Shown: positions 23,719-32,560 of the stretch, one piece after another
Layout of the letters: the number at the start of each line of letters is the position of its first letter
How positions within the stretch are numbered: position 1 is the stretch's first letter
From: Myxococcales bacterium
GTDB taxonomy: Bacteria; Myxococcota_A; Bradymonadia; UBA7976; UBA1532
NCBI GenBank assembly: GCA_020633435.1
Contig: JACKDP010000004.1
Coordinates: 434,001 to 498,000 of the forward strand
Direction: 5' to 3'
Length of the DNA: 64,000 nucleotides
Translations under genes and position numbers: made by a program
The notes under the pieces: model-generated
What the model was told of the DNA's origin: nothing
Seen by the model: the letters and a program-made list of their open reading frames with translations, nothing else
The model's database searches: none

Positions 23719-25853
23719 GGCTGGCCCCCTGCCTGGCGCTGGCGCTGCTCGCCGGCTGCGTCGAGGACTCCCCGGTGGCGCGGCGGGACGGGACGGTGGC
23801 GGACGCCGCCCTCGCAGACGCCGCGCCGACCGACGCGGCCCGCCGGACGCCGCGCGCCTGGACGCGACGCTGGCCGACGCCGCTCGCCCCCTGACGCGCG
23901 GTGCCCGCCGACGCCGCCACCCTGGACGCCGCGAGGCCGGACGCCGCGCGGCCGGACGCCGCAGGCCCCGACGCTGGCCCCGACGCGACGTCCCCGGACG
24001 CCGGCCCCGCCTGCGAGCCCAGCGGCCCCGAGGCCTGCGGCGGCGGCGACGAGGACTGCGACGGCCGCGTGGACGAGGGGTTCCCCGTCGGGGCCGTCTG
24101 CACGGTGGGCGTGGGCGCCTGCGCGGCGGCGGGCCTCGTCGCCTGCGATGACGCCGGCGGGGCCCGCTGCGAGGGGCAGGCCGGCGCGCCGACCCCCGAG
24201 GTCTGCGACGGCGTCGACAACGACTGCGATGGCGCCGTCGACGAGGCCATCACCCCCGTCGCCTGCTACGGCGGCCCCGAGGGCACGCTGGGCGTGGGCC
24301 CGTGCCTCGCCGGCGTGCGGCGGTGCGTCGGCGGCAGCGTGGGCCCCTGCCAGGGGCAGATCCTGCCGGCGGTGGAGATCTGCGACGCCCTCGATGACGA
24401 CTGCGATGGCCGCGCCGACGAGGGCTGCCTGCGCTGCGGCGATGGCCGCCTGGACGCCGGCGAGGCCTGCGACGACGGCAACCTGGTGGATGGCGATGGC
24501 TGCGCCGGCGACTGCACGCTGGAGGGCCTGCTGGGCGGCCTGCTGCCGGGCGTGCAGCGCGACGTGCCCCTGGCCGCCATCACCCAGCGCGGCTGGACGC
24601 AGTGCTACGCCGGCCCCTACAGCCACGCCGGCACGCCCCTCGACGAGGTGCTCAACGGGTGCGCGGGCGAGCAGCTCCTCATCGGCTGCCGCCGCACCGG
24701 CGCCCCCACCTTCCTGGCGGCGGCCGAGGGCCTCTTCGACGAGGTGACGCGGGACGTGGGCAACGGCGCCGGCGCCCTGCACAGCCACAACGGCGTCGAC
24801 TTCTACTTCTCCCGCGACGCCTCGTGGGGCTTCGCGCCGCTCGGCACGGGCGTCAACCGCAACACCTGCGACACCGCCGACGAGGCCTCGCCCGACCGGA
24901 TGTGCTGGCACACCTCGGCGGGCCAGTTCCGTGGCGGGTGGCGCTGCGGCGCCAACACCCGCCTCAACGCCAGCGCCGCCTACGAGCGCGTCATCTTCAA
25001 GCGCGACGAGGTGAGCCTGGGGGCGCTGCGGGGCTTCGGCCACCACGGCGACTGCGACGACTTCAACGGCTGCGTCGACGCGCAGACCTGCGCCGAGGCC
25101 GCCTGCCGCCACGCGGGCCTGGGCCGGGCGCTGAGCTGGCGCGAGGCCGGCTGCAGCGACGTGCCGGGGCTGGACTGCGATCTCTTCGCCTCCCTGCCCG
25201 ACGACCTGGACACCGACTGGCTGCCCGTCTGCAACATCCCGGTGGCCTACGACGTGATCTGCGCGGGCCTGGGCCGCCCGGTCTGCGGCGACGGGGCCCA
25301 GCACCCCGACGAGGCCTGCGACGACGGCAACCTGGTCGACGGCGACGGCTGCTCGGCCCGCTGCACCGTCGAGGTGCCGCTGGAGGTCTTCGCCGGCCCG
25401 CGGGCCGACGTCTCGGTGGCCGAGCTCACCGCCGGCGGCTTCGCCGTCTGCCACACCGAGACGTACGCGACCGTCCTCGACACCGCCCGGGTGCAGCAGC
25501 GCTGCCCGGGCCAGACGCTGGTGCTGGGGTGCCGCCCCGTCGGCGAGCCGGGGCGCCTCACCGTCGCGGCCATGGGCGACCGCGCCGCCATCTTCGATCC
25601 GGTGCCCGCCGAGTCCGACGCCTTCCAGGTCCACAACGGCGCGCACTGGTACTACAGCCCCGACTTCTCCCTGGGCTTCGCGCCGCTGGGCGCCGCGGTG
25701 GACCGCCAGCCCTGCGACGTGGGCGCCTCGGACCCGACCCTGCGCCTGTGCTGGCACACCATCAACGCGGGCGGCTGGCGCTGCGGCGCGACGACGGGCC
25801 TCAACGGCAGCCAGGCCTGGGAGCGCGTCGTCATGCAGCGAGTCGCGCGCTAA
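23715..25853 (+). CDS. Cys-rich-repeat lipoprotein with duplicated domain; TGA in linker
   Basis: ATG 23715 overlaps the previous stop (ATGA) and starts a lipoprotein signal (LALALLAGC). An Asp-Ala linker follows, with a TGA at 23892-23894; the body resumes in the same frame from 23895. Two MopE-type units (VCDGVDNDCDGAVDE and ICDALDDDCDGRADE) come first. Two copies of a module then follow. Each has a Myxococcus Cys-rich repeat (CGDGxxxxxEACDDGNLVDGDGC) and a domain of about 150 residues ending in LCWHT-like, GGWRCG and ERV. The out-of-pattern stretch 23838-23890 implies at least two compensating indels. It is a disulfide-rich surface protein; function unknown. Confidence 0.7.
23805..23995 (+). 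repeat. Asp-Ala low-complexity linker with in-frame stop
   Basis: The Asp-Ala pattern leaves the gene's frame at about 23838 and returns after the CCCCCTGACGCG at 23887-23898, where the gene's own frame reads TGA. The flanking parts are both in the same frame. Confidence 0.6.
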
Positions 25854-25866
25854 CCGGCTGAACTTC

Positions 25867-25884
25867 CTCGCCTTTTCTAGCGAG
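25867..25884. terminator. Hairpin between convergent lipoprotein genes
   Basis: CTCGC (25867-25871) pairs with GCGAG (25880-25884) around an 8-nt T-rich loop, in the 39-bp gap between the convergent stops. No T-run follows on either strand, so it may only stabilise the ends. Confidence 0.35.
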
Positions 25885-25892
25885 CGCCCCGC

Positions 25893-27323
25893 TCAGTCGA
25901 AGACGGCGATGACGGCCCCCTCGGTGGCCGAGGGCCAGCGCGGCACGGCCAGGGTGCGGTCGTTCAGGCGGATGGTGAGGCTCTGGGCCGGGTCGGCGGG
26001 GATGGGCCGGTCGATGGCCGAGAGGAACGGCAGCGCCGCGAAGGCCGCGATGGCCCCGCCCGGCACGCCGTCGGTCCCCAGGTCGTAGACGAAGAGGGCG
26101 ATGGTCGTCGCCTCCGCCGCCGCCAGCTCCGGGATGGCCAGCTCCTCGCCGTCCACCGTCAGCGAGTCCTCCCCCGCCACCACCGACTCCGACGCGCTGA
26201 AGATCACCAGCACGGTGTGGGCGTCGTCGAAGGGCACCTGCCGCAGCAGGGCCCCGGCGAGCCCGGCGGTGGGCAGCGTCCGCAGGTAGAAGAGCGGATC
26301 GGAGCGGGTGAAGGGCTCGCGGTAGTAGCGCACCGGCGGCGCCCCGTCCCGGGCGGGCTGCAGGCGGAACTCGTAGTGCTGATCCGGCTCGGCGCGGAAG
26401 GGCCCGAAGCGGCCGTCCTCGGCCACCGTGAAGGTGGCCACGGGATCGGCGACCTGGCGCTGGCCGTCGGCGCCCACGGGCCAGATCTCGACGAGGCCGC
26501 CGGCCTCCGGGGTGTTGTCGGCCAGGATGAGCCCCTTGCCGCTCACCCGGATGGGCAGGGCGGGCGGGGCGTCGACCACCGCCGGCTCCTCGTCATACAA
26601 GAAGCGGTAGACCTCGACGAAGGCCGCGGGCGCCGTCGCCACGGCGTAGTGGTCGAGGCCCGGCACCTGGGCGTTCTGCGCGCCGGGGATGTCGGCGCCG
26701 TCGACGATGAGGTCGCCCTCCGACCACACGTTCAGCATGTCGACGGGGGCGCCGGGCGGGCCGGCCGGGGCGTCGTTGGCGACGCTGCCCACATGGACGT
26801 AGCGGCGCACCCGGCTGGCCCGGTCGGCGTCGGCGAGGAAGGTGTAGCCCAGCCCCCCGCCCGCCGAGTGCCCCATGAGATCCACCTGCGCCACCCCGTG
26901 CTGGGCGCGCACGGCGTCGATGAAGGCCAGCAGCTCGGCGTCGTGGTCGGCGCTGCGGTCGAGGGAGGCCCAGTCGAAGGCGTGGTAGCGGTCGGCGCAG
27001 AGGCCGTTGGCGGTGAAGCGCTTGACGTGCGGGGCCCAGGTGTCGCCCGCGGCGAGCAGGCCGTGGGCCATCACCAGCGGCGGGCGGCTGTCGTCGCAGT
27101 CGATGGGCGGCTCGGCGTCGGGCGCCGCAGCATCGAGCGCGGCGGCGTCCGGCGCCGCGGCATCAAGCAGGGCGGCGTCCGGCGCGGCGTCGGCCACCGG
27201 GCCCGCGTCGGCCCCGGCGTCCCGCGCGGCGTCGGCCGCCTGCTCCGCCCCGCCCCCACCGCCATCGTCACAGCCCACCAGGGCCAGCAGCGCCCACAGC
27301 CCGACCCCACGCGACCACGCCAT
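25893..27323 (-). CDS. Lipoprotein alpha/beta-hydrolase (lipase/esterase-like)
   Basis: A 476-residue protein. The ATG at 27323 has GGGGGAGG six bases upstream and gives a signal peptide with lipobox LLALVGC. An intact Asp-Ala linker (about 20-65) follows. The hydrolase core has PLVMAHGLLAAGDTW (oxyanion region) and the nucleophile elbow MGHSAGGG. A later Asp (NVWSEGDLIVDG) and a His (GLDHYAV) complete a plausible triad. The C-terminal 200 residues are beta-rich and resemble the domain seen after lipase cores in related proteins. The protein should face the periplasm or the outside as an esterase/lipase; the substrate is unknown. Confidence 0.78.
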   Translation of the reverse strand: MAWSRGVGLWALLALVGCDDGGGGGAEQAADAARDAGADAGPVADAAPDAALLDAAAPDAAALDAAAPDAEPPIDCDDSRPPLVMAHGLLAAGDTWAPHVKRFTANGLCADRYHAFDWASLDRSADHDAELLAFIDAVRAQHGVAQVDLMGHSAGGGLGYTFLADADRASRVRRYVHVGSVANDAPAGPPGAPVDMLNVWSEGDLIVDGADIPGAQNAQVPGLDHYAVATAPAAFVEVYRFLYDEEPAVVDAPPALPIRVSGKGLILADNTPEAGGLVEIWPVGADGQRQVADPVATFTVAEDGRFGPFRAEPDQHYEFRLQPARDGAPPVRYYREPFTRSDPLFYLRTLPTAGLAGALLRQVPFDDAHTVLVIFSASESVVAGEDSLTVDGEELAIPELAAAEATTIALFVYDLGTDGVPGGAIAAFAALPFLSAIDRPIPADPAQSLTIRLNDRTLAVPRWPSATEGAVIAVFD

Positions 27324-27428
27324 CCTCGGCCTCCCCCGGGGCACCCCCCTGGCGCCCTCTGCGGAGCGGGATCATCGCACAGGCCCCCGGGCCACGCCGA
27401 CCCCACCGGCGCTTTTCCCGACCCCGCG

Positions 27429-27457
27429 TTGACGGCGACCGACCCGATTGGTCAACA
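27429..27457 (+). promoter_or_regulatory. Promoter giving a nearly leaderless polysaccharide-operon mRNA
   Basis: TTGACG (27429-27434), 17 bp and TCAACA (27452-27457) lie so close to the ATG at 27467 that transcription would begin about 3 nt before it. No ribosome-binding site precedes the ATG, which fits a leaderless message. Confidence 0.35.
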
Positions 27458-27466
27458 TCGCCCGCC

Positions 27467-28699
27467 ATGCACGTCCTCCTCCTCGCCCTGAACTACTACC
27501 CCGACAAGCTCGGCAACGCGCCGCTCATGACGGGGCTCGCCGAGGGGCTCGTGCGCCTCGGCCACCGCGTGACCGTCGTCTGCGCGTTCCCGCACCACGA
27601 GACCGGCCGCGTCGATCCGGCCTGGCGGGGCAAGCTGCTGGCCCGCGACGAGCGCAACGGCGTCCGCATCCTGCGCACCTGGATCCACGCCCCGCCGGGC
27701 GGCGCCCTGGCCAAGATCTCGGGCTACCTGTCGTTCACCAGCTCGGCCCTGGCGGCCGCGGCCACGGTGCGGGGGGTCGACGTCATCTTCACGCCCTCCC
27801 CGCCCCTCACCCTGGGCGTGGTGGACGACGCCCTCGCGCGCCTGAAGCGGGTGCCCTTCGTCTACAACCTGCAGGATCTCTTCCCCGAGGCCGCCGTGCG
27901 CCTGGGGGTGCTCACGAACCCCCGCGCCATCCAGGGGTTCGAGGCGCTGGAGGCCTGGGTCTACCGGCGGGCCCACCACCTGTCGGTCATCAGCGACGGC
28001 TTCCGCGACCACCTGCGGGCCCGCGGGGTGCCGGACGACAAGATCACGGTCATCCCCAACTACACCGACACCGACTTCATCACCCCCCGGGATCCCGCGG
28101 GCAACCGCTTCCGGCAGAGCCGCGGCTGGCAGGACGCCTTCGTCATCCAGTTCAGCGGCCGCATGGGCTACAGCCAGGGGCTCGAGACGGTGCTGGATGC
28201 CTGGCGGCAGCTCGCCGACCTGCCCGACGCCCGCCTGATGATGGTGGGGGACGGCCAGGACCAGGCCCTCGTGGCCGACGCCCTCGCCGACGACCCGCGG
28301 GCCTGGGTGCTGCCCACCCAGGAGCGCGAAGATCTGCCCGAGCTGCTGGCCGCCGCCGACGTGGGCCTGGCCCCGCTGCGGCACGGCATGGCGGGCACCA
28401 GCGTGCCCAGCAAGCTCTTCGGCATCATGGCCGCGGGTCGCCCGGTGGTCACCGGCGTCGACGCCGGCAGCGACGCCGAGACGCTGGTCGAGCGCGCCCA
28501 CGCCGGCCTCGTCGTCCCCCCCGAGGATCCCGACGCCCTGGCCGCCGCGCTGCGCCAGCTCTACGCCGACCGCGCCCTCGCGCGGCAGATGGGCGCCGAC
28601 GCCCGCGCGTACGTCGTCGCCCACCATGGCCAGCAGGCCGTCGTGGCGCAGTACGCCGCGATGCTCGAACAGGTCATCGCCGACCACCGGGGAGCCTGA
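27467..28699 (+). CDS. GT4-family glycosyltransferase (WbuB-like)
   Basis: A 410-residue GT-B enzyme. The N-terminal half starts HVLLLALNYYPDKLGNAPL and contains FTPSPPLTLG and YNLQDLFPEAAV, which is the WbuB/WcaI pattern. The C-terminal half has FSGRMGYSQGLETVL, MMVGDGQ and a donor-binding region ending PSKLFGIMAAGRPVV. It would add a sugar to a lipid-linked polysaccharide precursor at the cytoplasmic face. It is the first gene of a plus-strand run that continues into asnB-like and sugar-transferase genes with 3 bp or less between them. The exact donor sugar is not clear. Confidence 0.85.
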   Translation: MHVLLLALNYYPDKLGNAPLMTGLAEGLVRLGHRVTVVCAFPHHETGRVDPAWRGKLLARDERNGVRILRTWIHAPPGGALAKISGYLSFTSSALAAAATVRGVDVIFTPSPPLTLGVVDDALARLKRVPFVYNLQDLFPEAAVRLGVLTNPRAIQGFEALEAWVYRRAHHLSVISDGFRDHLRARGVPDDKITVIPNYTDTDFITPRDPAGNRFRQSRGWQDAFVIQFSGRMGYSQGLETVLDAWRQLADLPDARLMMVGDGQDQALVADALADDPRAWVLPTQEREDLPELLAAADVGLAPLRHGMAGTSVPSKLFGIMAAGRPVVTGVDAGSDAETLVERAHAGLVVPPEDPDALAAALRQLYADRALARQMGADARAYVVAHHGQQAVVAQYAAMLEQVIADHRGA

Positions 28700-28702
28700 G
28701 CC

Positions 28703-30604
28703 ATGTGCGGCTTCGTGGGCTACGTCGGCCTGGCGGCGCCGGTGTCGCCCGAGCGCCTGGCCACCATGCGCGACACCCTCGTGCACCGCGGCCCCGACGA
28801 CGCCGGCCTGCACGTCGGCGTCGAGCGCGGCGTCGCCATCGGCCTCGGCCACCGGCGCCTCTCCGTCGTCGACACCCGCACGGTCGGCCGCCAGCCCATG
28901 CGCCGCGGCGACCTGCAGATCGTCTTCAACGGCGAGATCTACAACTTCCGCGAGCTGCGCGAGGCCCTGGAGGCCGAGGGCCACGTCTTCGCCACCCGCA
29001 CCGACACCGAGGTGCTGCTGGCGCTCTACCAGGCCCGCGGCCTCGACATGCTGGGCCTGCTCAACGGCATGTTCGCCTTCGCCCTCTGGGATCCGGCGCA
29101 GCGGCGGCTGCTGCTGGCCCGCGACCGCCTCGGCATCAAGCCGCTGGTGCTGGCCCGGGTGGGCGAGACGCTGCTTTTCGGCAGTGAGATCAAGGCCTTG
29201 CTGGCCTCGGGCGTGGTCGACGACGGCATCGATCTGCAGGCCCACCACGACTACCTGGGCCTGTGCTACGTGCCCGGGCCGCGCACCATCGTGCGCGGGG
29301 TGGAGAAGCTGCAGCCGGCCCACGCGCTCGTCTGGGAGGACGGCCGCGTGCGGCAGTGGCGGTACTGGGAGCAGGTGCTGCACAGCGCCCGGCCCGACCC
29401 GCCGCGGCCCGCGTCGCTCGGGGCCGCCGCCGAGGAGATCTGGTCGGGCCTGCGGGCGGCGGTGAAGCGGCAGCTCGTGGCCGACGTGCCCCTGGGCATG
29501 TTCCTGAGCGGCGGCATCGACTCCAGCGCCGTCCTGGCGGCCATGGCCGAGGTCCACGACGGCCCCGTCAAGGCGTTCACCATCCGCTTCGAGGAGGCCG
29601 GCTTCGACGAGTCCGTGCAGGCCGCCGAGGTGGCGCGGGCCTTCGGCGCCGAGCACCACGTCGAGACGGTGCGCCCCGACCCGGACACCTTCCTGGGCCC
29701 GCTCACGGAGGCCATGGACGAGCCGTTCGCCGACAGCAGCGCCATCCCGGTCTGGTACCTGAGCCGGCTGACGCGCCAGCACGTCACCGTCGCCCTGGGC
29801 GGCGATGGCGGCGACGAGCTCTTCGCCGGCTACCGCACCCACTTCGCGTGGCAGGTCCGCGAGCTCTACCGCCGGCTCCCCGGCCCCGTGCGCCAGCGGC
29901 TCATCCCGGCCCTCGTCGACCGCCTGCCCGTCCGCCACGGCAAGGTCAGCTTCGATCTCAAGGCGCGCCAGTTCGTCGCCGCCGCCGACCGCGCCCCCGC
30001 CGCCGCGCACTACGGCTACAAGGAGTTCCTGAGCGAGGACGTCCGGCGCGCACTCCTGGCCCGCCCCGCCGACGTGGAGTCGACGGTGCGCCTCTTCGAG
30101 GCCGCCTTCCAGGAGCAGCCGTTCCGCCACGGGCTCGACGCCGTGCTGCACAGCGACTTCGGCATCTACCTGCCCGACGACATCCTGGCCAAGGTGGACC
30201 GCATGACCATGCGCTTCGCCCTGGAGGCCCGGGTGCCCCTGCTCGATCACGAGCTCGTGGAGCTGGCCGCCCGCCTGCCCGCTCGCTACAAGCTGCGCGG
30301 CGCGACCAGCAAGGCCGTCCTGCGGCGGGCCCTGGCCGGGCGCGTGCCCCCGTCGGTGCTCAAGAAGCGCAAGGCCGGCTTCAACGTGCCCATGGCGGCG
30401 TGGCTCGCCGGCCCCTTGAACCCGATGTTGCGAGACATGCTCGCCCCCGCGCGGGTCCAACGCATCGGGCTCTGGCGCCCGGAGGCGGTGATGCAGCTCA
30501 TCAGCGAGCACGAGCAGCGGCGGCGGGACCACAGCCGGCCCCTCTGGGCCCTGCTCTGCTTCAGCCTGTTCAACGAGCGGTTCCGGGGGGGGCGCCCCGC
30601 GTGA
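28703..30604 (+). CDS. asnB: Asparagine synthase-like amidotransferase (polysaccharide locus)
   Basis: The 633-residue enzyme begins MCGFVGYVG. Cys2 is the nucleophile of the N-terminal glutaminase domain, where FNGEIYNFRELR, TDTEVLL and RDRLGIKPL follow. The synthetase domain has the PP-loop SGGIDSS at 269-275 and later GGDGGDELFAGY. Family members make asparagine from aspartate, ATP and glutamine. Copies inside O-antigen or capsule clusters often amidate a uronic acid instead. Its place between a glycosyltransferase and a sugar transferase, in a locus with a UDP-sugar dehydrogenase that makes uronic acids, favours the second role. It overlaps the next gene by 4 bp. Confidence 0.85.
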   Translation: MCGFVGYVGLAAPVSPERLATMRDTLVHRGPDDAGLHVGVERGVAIGLGHRRLSVVDTRTVGRQPMRRGDLQIVFNGEIYNFRELREALEAEGHVFATRTDTEVLLALYQARGLDMLGLLNGMFAFALWDPAQRRLLLARDRLGIKPLVLARVGETLLFGSEIKALLASGVVDDGIDLQAHHDYLGLCYVPGPRTIVRGVEKLQPAHALVWEDGRVRQWRYWEQVLHSARPDPPRPASLGAAAEEIWSGLRAAVKRQLVADVPLGMFLSGGIDSSAVLAAMAEVHDGPVKAFTIRFEEAGFDESVQAAEVARAFGAEHHVETVRPDPDTFLGPLTEAMDEPFADSSAIPVWYLSRLTRQHVTVALGGDGGDELFAGYRTHFAWQVRELYRRLPGPVRQRLIPALVDRLPVRHGKVSFDLKARQFVAAADRAPAAAHYGYKEFLSEDVRRALLARPADVESTVRLFEAAFQEQPFRHGLDAVLHSDFGIYLPDDILAKVDRMTMRFALEARVPLLDHELVELAARLPARYKLRGATSKAVLRRALAGRVPPSVLKKRKAGFNVPMAAWLAGPLNPMLRDMLAPARVQRIGLWRPEAVMQLISEHEQRRRDHSRPLWALLCFSLFNERFRGGRPA

Positions 30605-32520
30605 CGTCCCTCCGCCGCCACGCGCGGGCCTGGCTCGGCTTGCACATCGCCCGCCCGCGGGTGCCCCGCCACGTCTTCCCGACGGGCATCGAGCTGCCCG
30701 CGCGCCCGGTCTACGAGGTCGTCACCCGCAGCTACAACCTGCTGGGCGCCCTGCTCGGCGTGGTGCTGCTCAGCCCCGTGATGGCCGCCATCGCGCTGGC
30801 CGTGAAGCTCACCTCCCCCGGCCCCGCCCTCTACCGGGGCGAGCGCGTCGGGCGCGGCGAAAAGACCTTTCATATCTTCAAGTTCCGCACGATGGCCGTC
30901 GGCTCGGAGCAGCGCATCGGCAAGCGCCTGGTGCGCCAGGACGAGGACCACTACACCCCCATCGGCCGCTTCCTGCGCAAGTACCGCCTGGACGAGCTCG
31001 CCCAGCTCCTCAACGTCCTCCGCGGCGACATGAACCTGGTGGGGCCGCGGCCGATGCGCCCGGTCTTCCTGGCCGAGCACAAGGCCAGCATCCCCGGCTA
31101 CAGCCGCCGCTTCCTGGTGCGCCCGGGCATCACCGGCCAGGCCCAGGTGCGCGGCGGCTACTACACCCGCCCGCGCCACAAGCTCTTCTACGACCTGCTC
31201 TACATCGCCCACCGCTCCGTCCTGCTCGACCTCAAGCTCATCGTGCTGACGTTCGTGCGGGTGATGACGCGCATCTTCACGACGGTGGTGGTGCTGGCCT
31301 GGCTGCTGCTGATGGCGCTGGTGCTGCCGGCGAGCTGGCGCGACGCCTTCCTGGTCGACGTCGGCGGCGCCGGCATCAACCTCATCTACCTGGTGCCCAC
31401 GCTCTTCGTCATCGCGAAGGTCATGCGCCAGGAGGCCACCGGCCGCATCTACGCCCTCAAGACGCCCGTCGATCGCGCGCTGCTGGGCTTCATCCTGGTG
31501 ACGGCCCTCATCATCCCGCTGAGCCGGTTCCCGCTGGCGGCCACCCGCGGCCTCGTCTGGTACGTCTGCAACGGCGTCGTCATCTTCTACCTCGTCTTGA
31601 ACGGGCGGCTCGTCACCGACCGGCGCGGCACCTTCGTGGCCACGCTGGTGGGCATGGTGGCCCTGATGAGCCTGGGCGCCATCGGCGAGCTGCTGCTGGC
31701 CATGCACGACGGCGCGCCGTTCACGCGCGCCGCCGGCTCGCTCGGCAGCCCCCTGTTGCTGGCCCCCGTCGTCGTGGTCACGCTGCCCCTGGCCATCGGC
31801 CGCATCCAGCAGTCCACCGAGGTGGCGTGGCGCCTGTTCTACGGCGTCGCCGCCCTCGTCCTGCTCGCCGCCGCCGCGCTGACGCTCAGCCGGTCGGGCA
31901 TCCTGGCCATGGCCCTGGCCCTCGCCGTCTTCTTCTGGCCCGCCAGCCGCCGCCGGGCCGTCGTCGCCTTGCTGGCCGCCGCCGCCATCATCGCGGGCCT
32001 CGGCCTGGCGGGCGACGAGCGCATGTCCCCCAGCCGGGCCGTCACCGACCTGCAGGCCATGGCCAGCCGCCAGACGGATCGCCTGGCGCTGCTCACCCCG
32101 AAGCGCATGCTCGTGGGGGTCGGCGCCCGGGCCATGCCCAACCACCTCATCGGCTCCGGCCGGGATCTGGGGCGGCAACTCGAGAACACGCCGGCGATGG
32201 AGAACGCCTGGCTCACCCTCTTCGTGGATCAGGGCCCCCTGGGGCTGCTGTTCTTCGCGGCCTTCCTCGGCGGCGCCCTGCTCTTCATGCTGCGCTCGAC
32301 GCGGGTCATCGAGAACGTGGTGGCGGCCAGCGACCTGCGCGCCGTGGCGGCCGGGGTGGCCGGCTTCGCGGTGCTGATGTGCTTCAGCGACGCGCTCTAC
32401 TCCTTCCCCGTGATGCTCGTGCTGTGGTCGATGCTCGGCCTGGGCGTCGGCACCGCCCTCACGCACCGGCCCGGCCCGCGGGCCGTCTACCGGATCGTCC
32501 ACTTCCGCCACCACCTGTAG
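30601..32520 (+). CDS. Fusion: bacterial sugar transferase plus O-antigen ligase/polymerase
   Basis: One 639-residue frame holds two activities. Residues 25-220 are a WcaJ/RfbP-type sugar transferase. They have one membrane segment, then YRGERVGRGEKTFHIFKFRTM, RKYRLDELAQLLNVLRGDM and VGPRP, and GITGQAQV. From about 225 on there are ten or more membrane segments with a large loop at about 480-540, as in Wzy_C O-antigen ligases. An in-frame ATG at 31264 lies exactly at the joint, with no good ribosome site. The first part links the first sugar to undecaprenyl phosphate; the second would polymerise or ligate chains. It starts with GTG, overlapping asnB. Confidence 0.82.
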   Translation: MTSLRRHARAWLGLHIARPRVPRHVFPTGIELPARPVYEVVTRSYNLLGALLGVVLLSPVMAAIALAVKLTSPGPALYRGERVGRGEKTFHIFKFRTMAVGSEQRIGKRLVRQDEDHYTPIGRFLRKYRLDELAQLLNVLRGDMNLVGPRPMRPVFLAEHKASIPGYSRRFLVRPGITGQAQVRGGYYTRPRHKLFYDLLYIAHRSVLLDLKLIVLTFVRVMTRIFTTVVVLAWLLLMALVLPASWRDAFLVDVGGAGINLIYLVPTLFVIAKVMRQEATGRIYALKTPVDRALLGFILVTALIIPLSRFPLAATRGLVWYVCNGVVIFYLVLNGRLVTDRRGTFVATLVGMVALMSLGAIGELLLAMHDGAPFTRAAGSLGSPLLLAPVVVVTLPLAIGRIQQSTEVAWRLFYGVAALVLLAAAALTLSRSGILAMALALAVFFWPASRRRAVVALLAAAAIIAGLGLAGDERMSPSRAVTDLQAMASRQTDRLALLTPKRMLVGVGARAMPNHLIGSGRDLGRQLENTPAMENAWLTLFVDQGPLGLLFFAAFLGGALLFMLRSTRVIENVVAASDLRAVAAGVAGFAVLMCFSDALYSFPVMLVLWSMLGLGVGTALTHRPGPRAVYRIVHFRHHL

Positions 32521-32540
32521 CGGGCCCCAACACTCTGATT

Positions 32541-32560
32541 GGAAAGGGGAAACCCCGAGG
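32541..32560. terminator. Small hairpin between convergent polysaccharide operons
   Basis: GGGG (32546-32549), AAA and CCCC (32553-32556) form a hairpin in the 40-bp gap between the stops at 32520 and 32561. Read on the minus strand it is followed by a short T-run (TTT). Weak. Confidence 0.35.

Noticed and set aside
29263..30600. Extension of the sugar-transferase frame far upstream through asnB
   Set aside because: The upstream part is an out-of-frame reading of asnB. The GTG at 30601 overlapping the asnB stop is the natural start.
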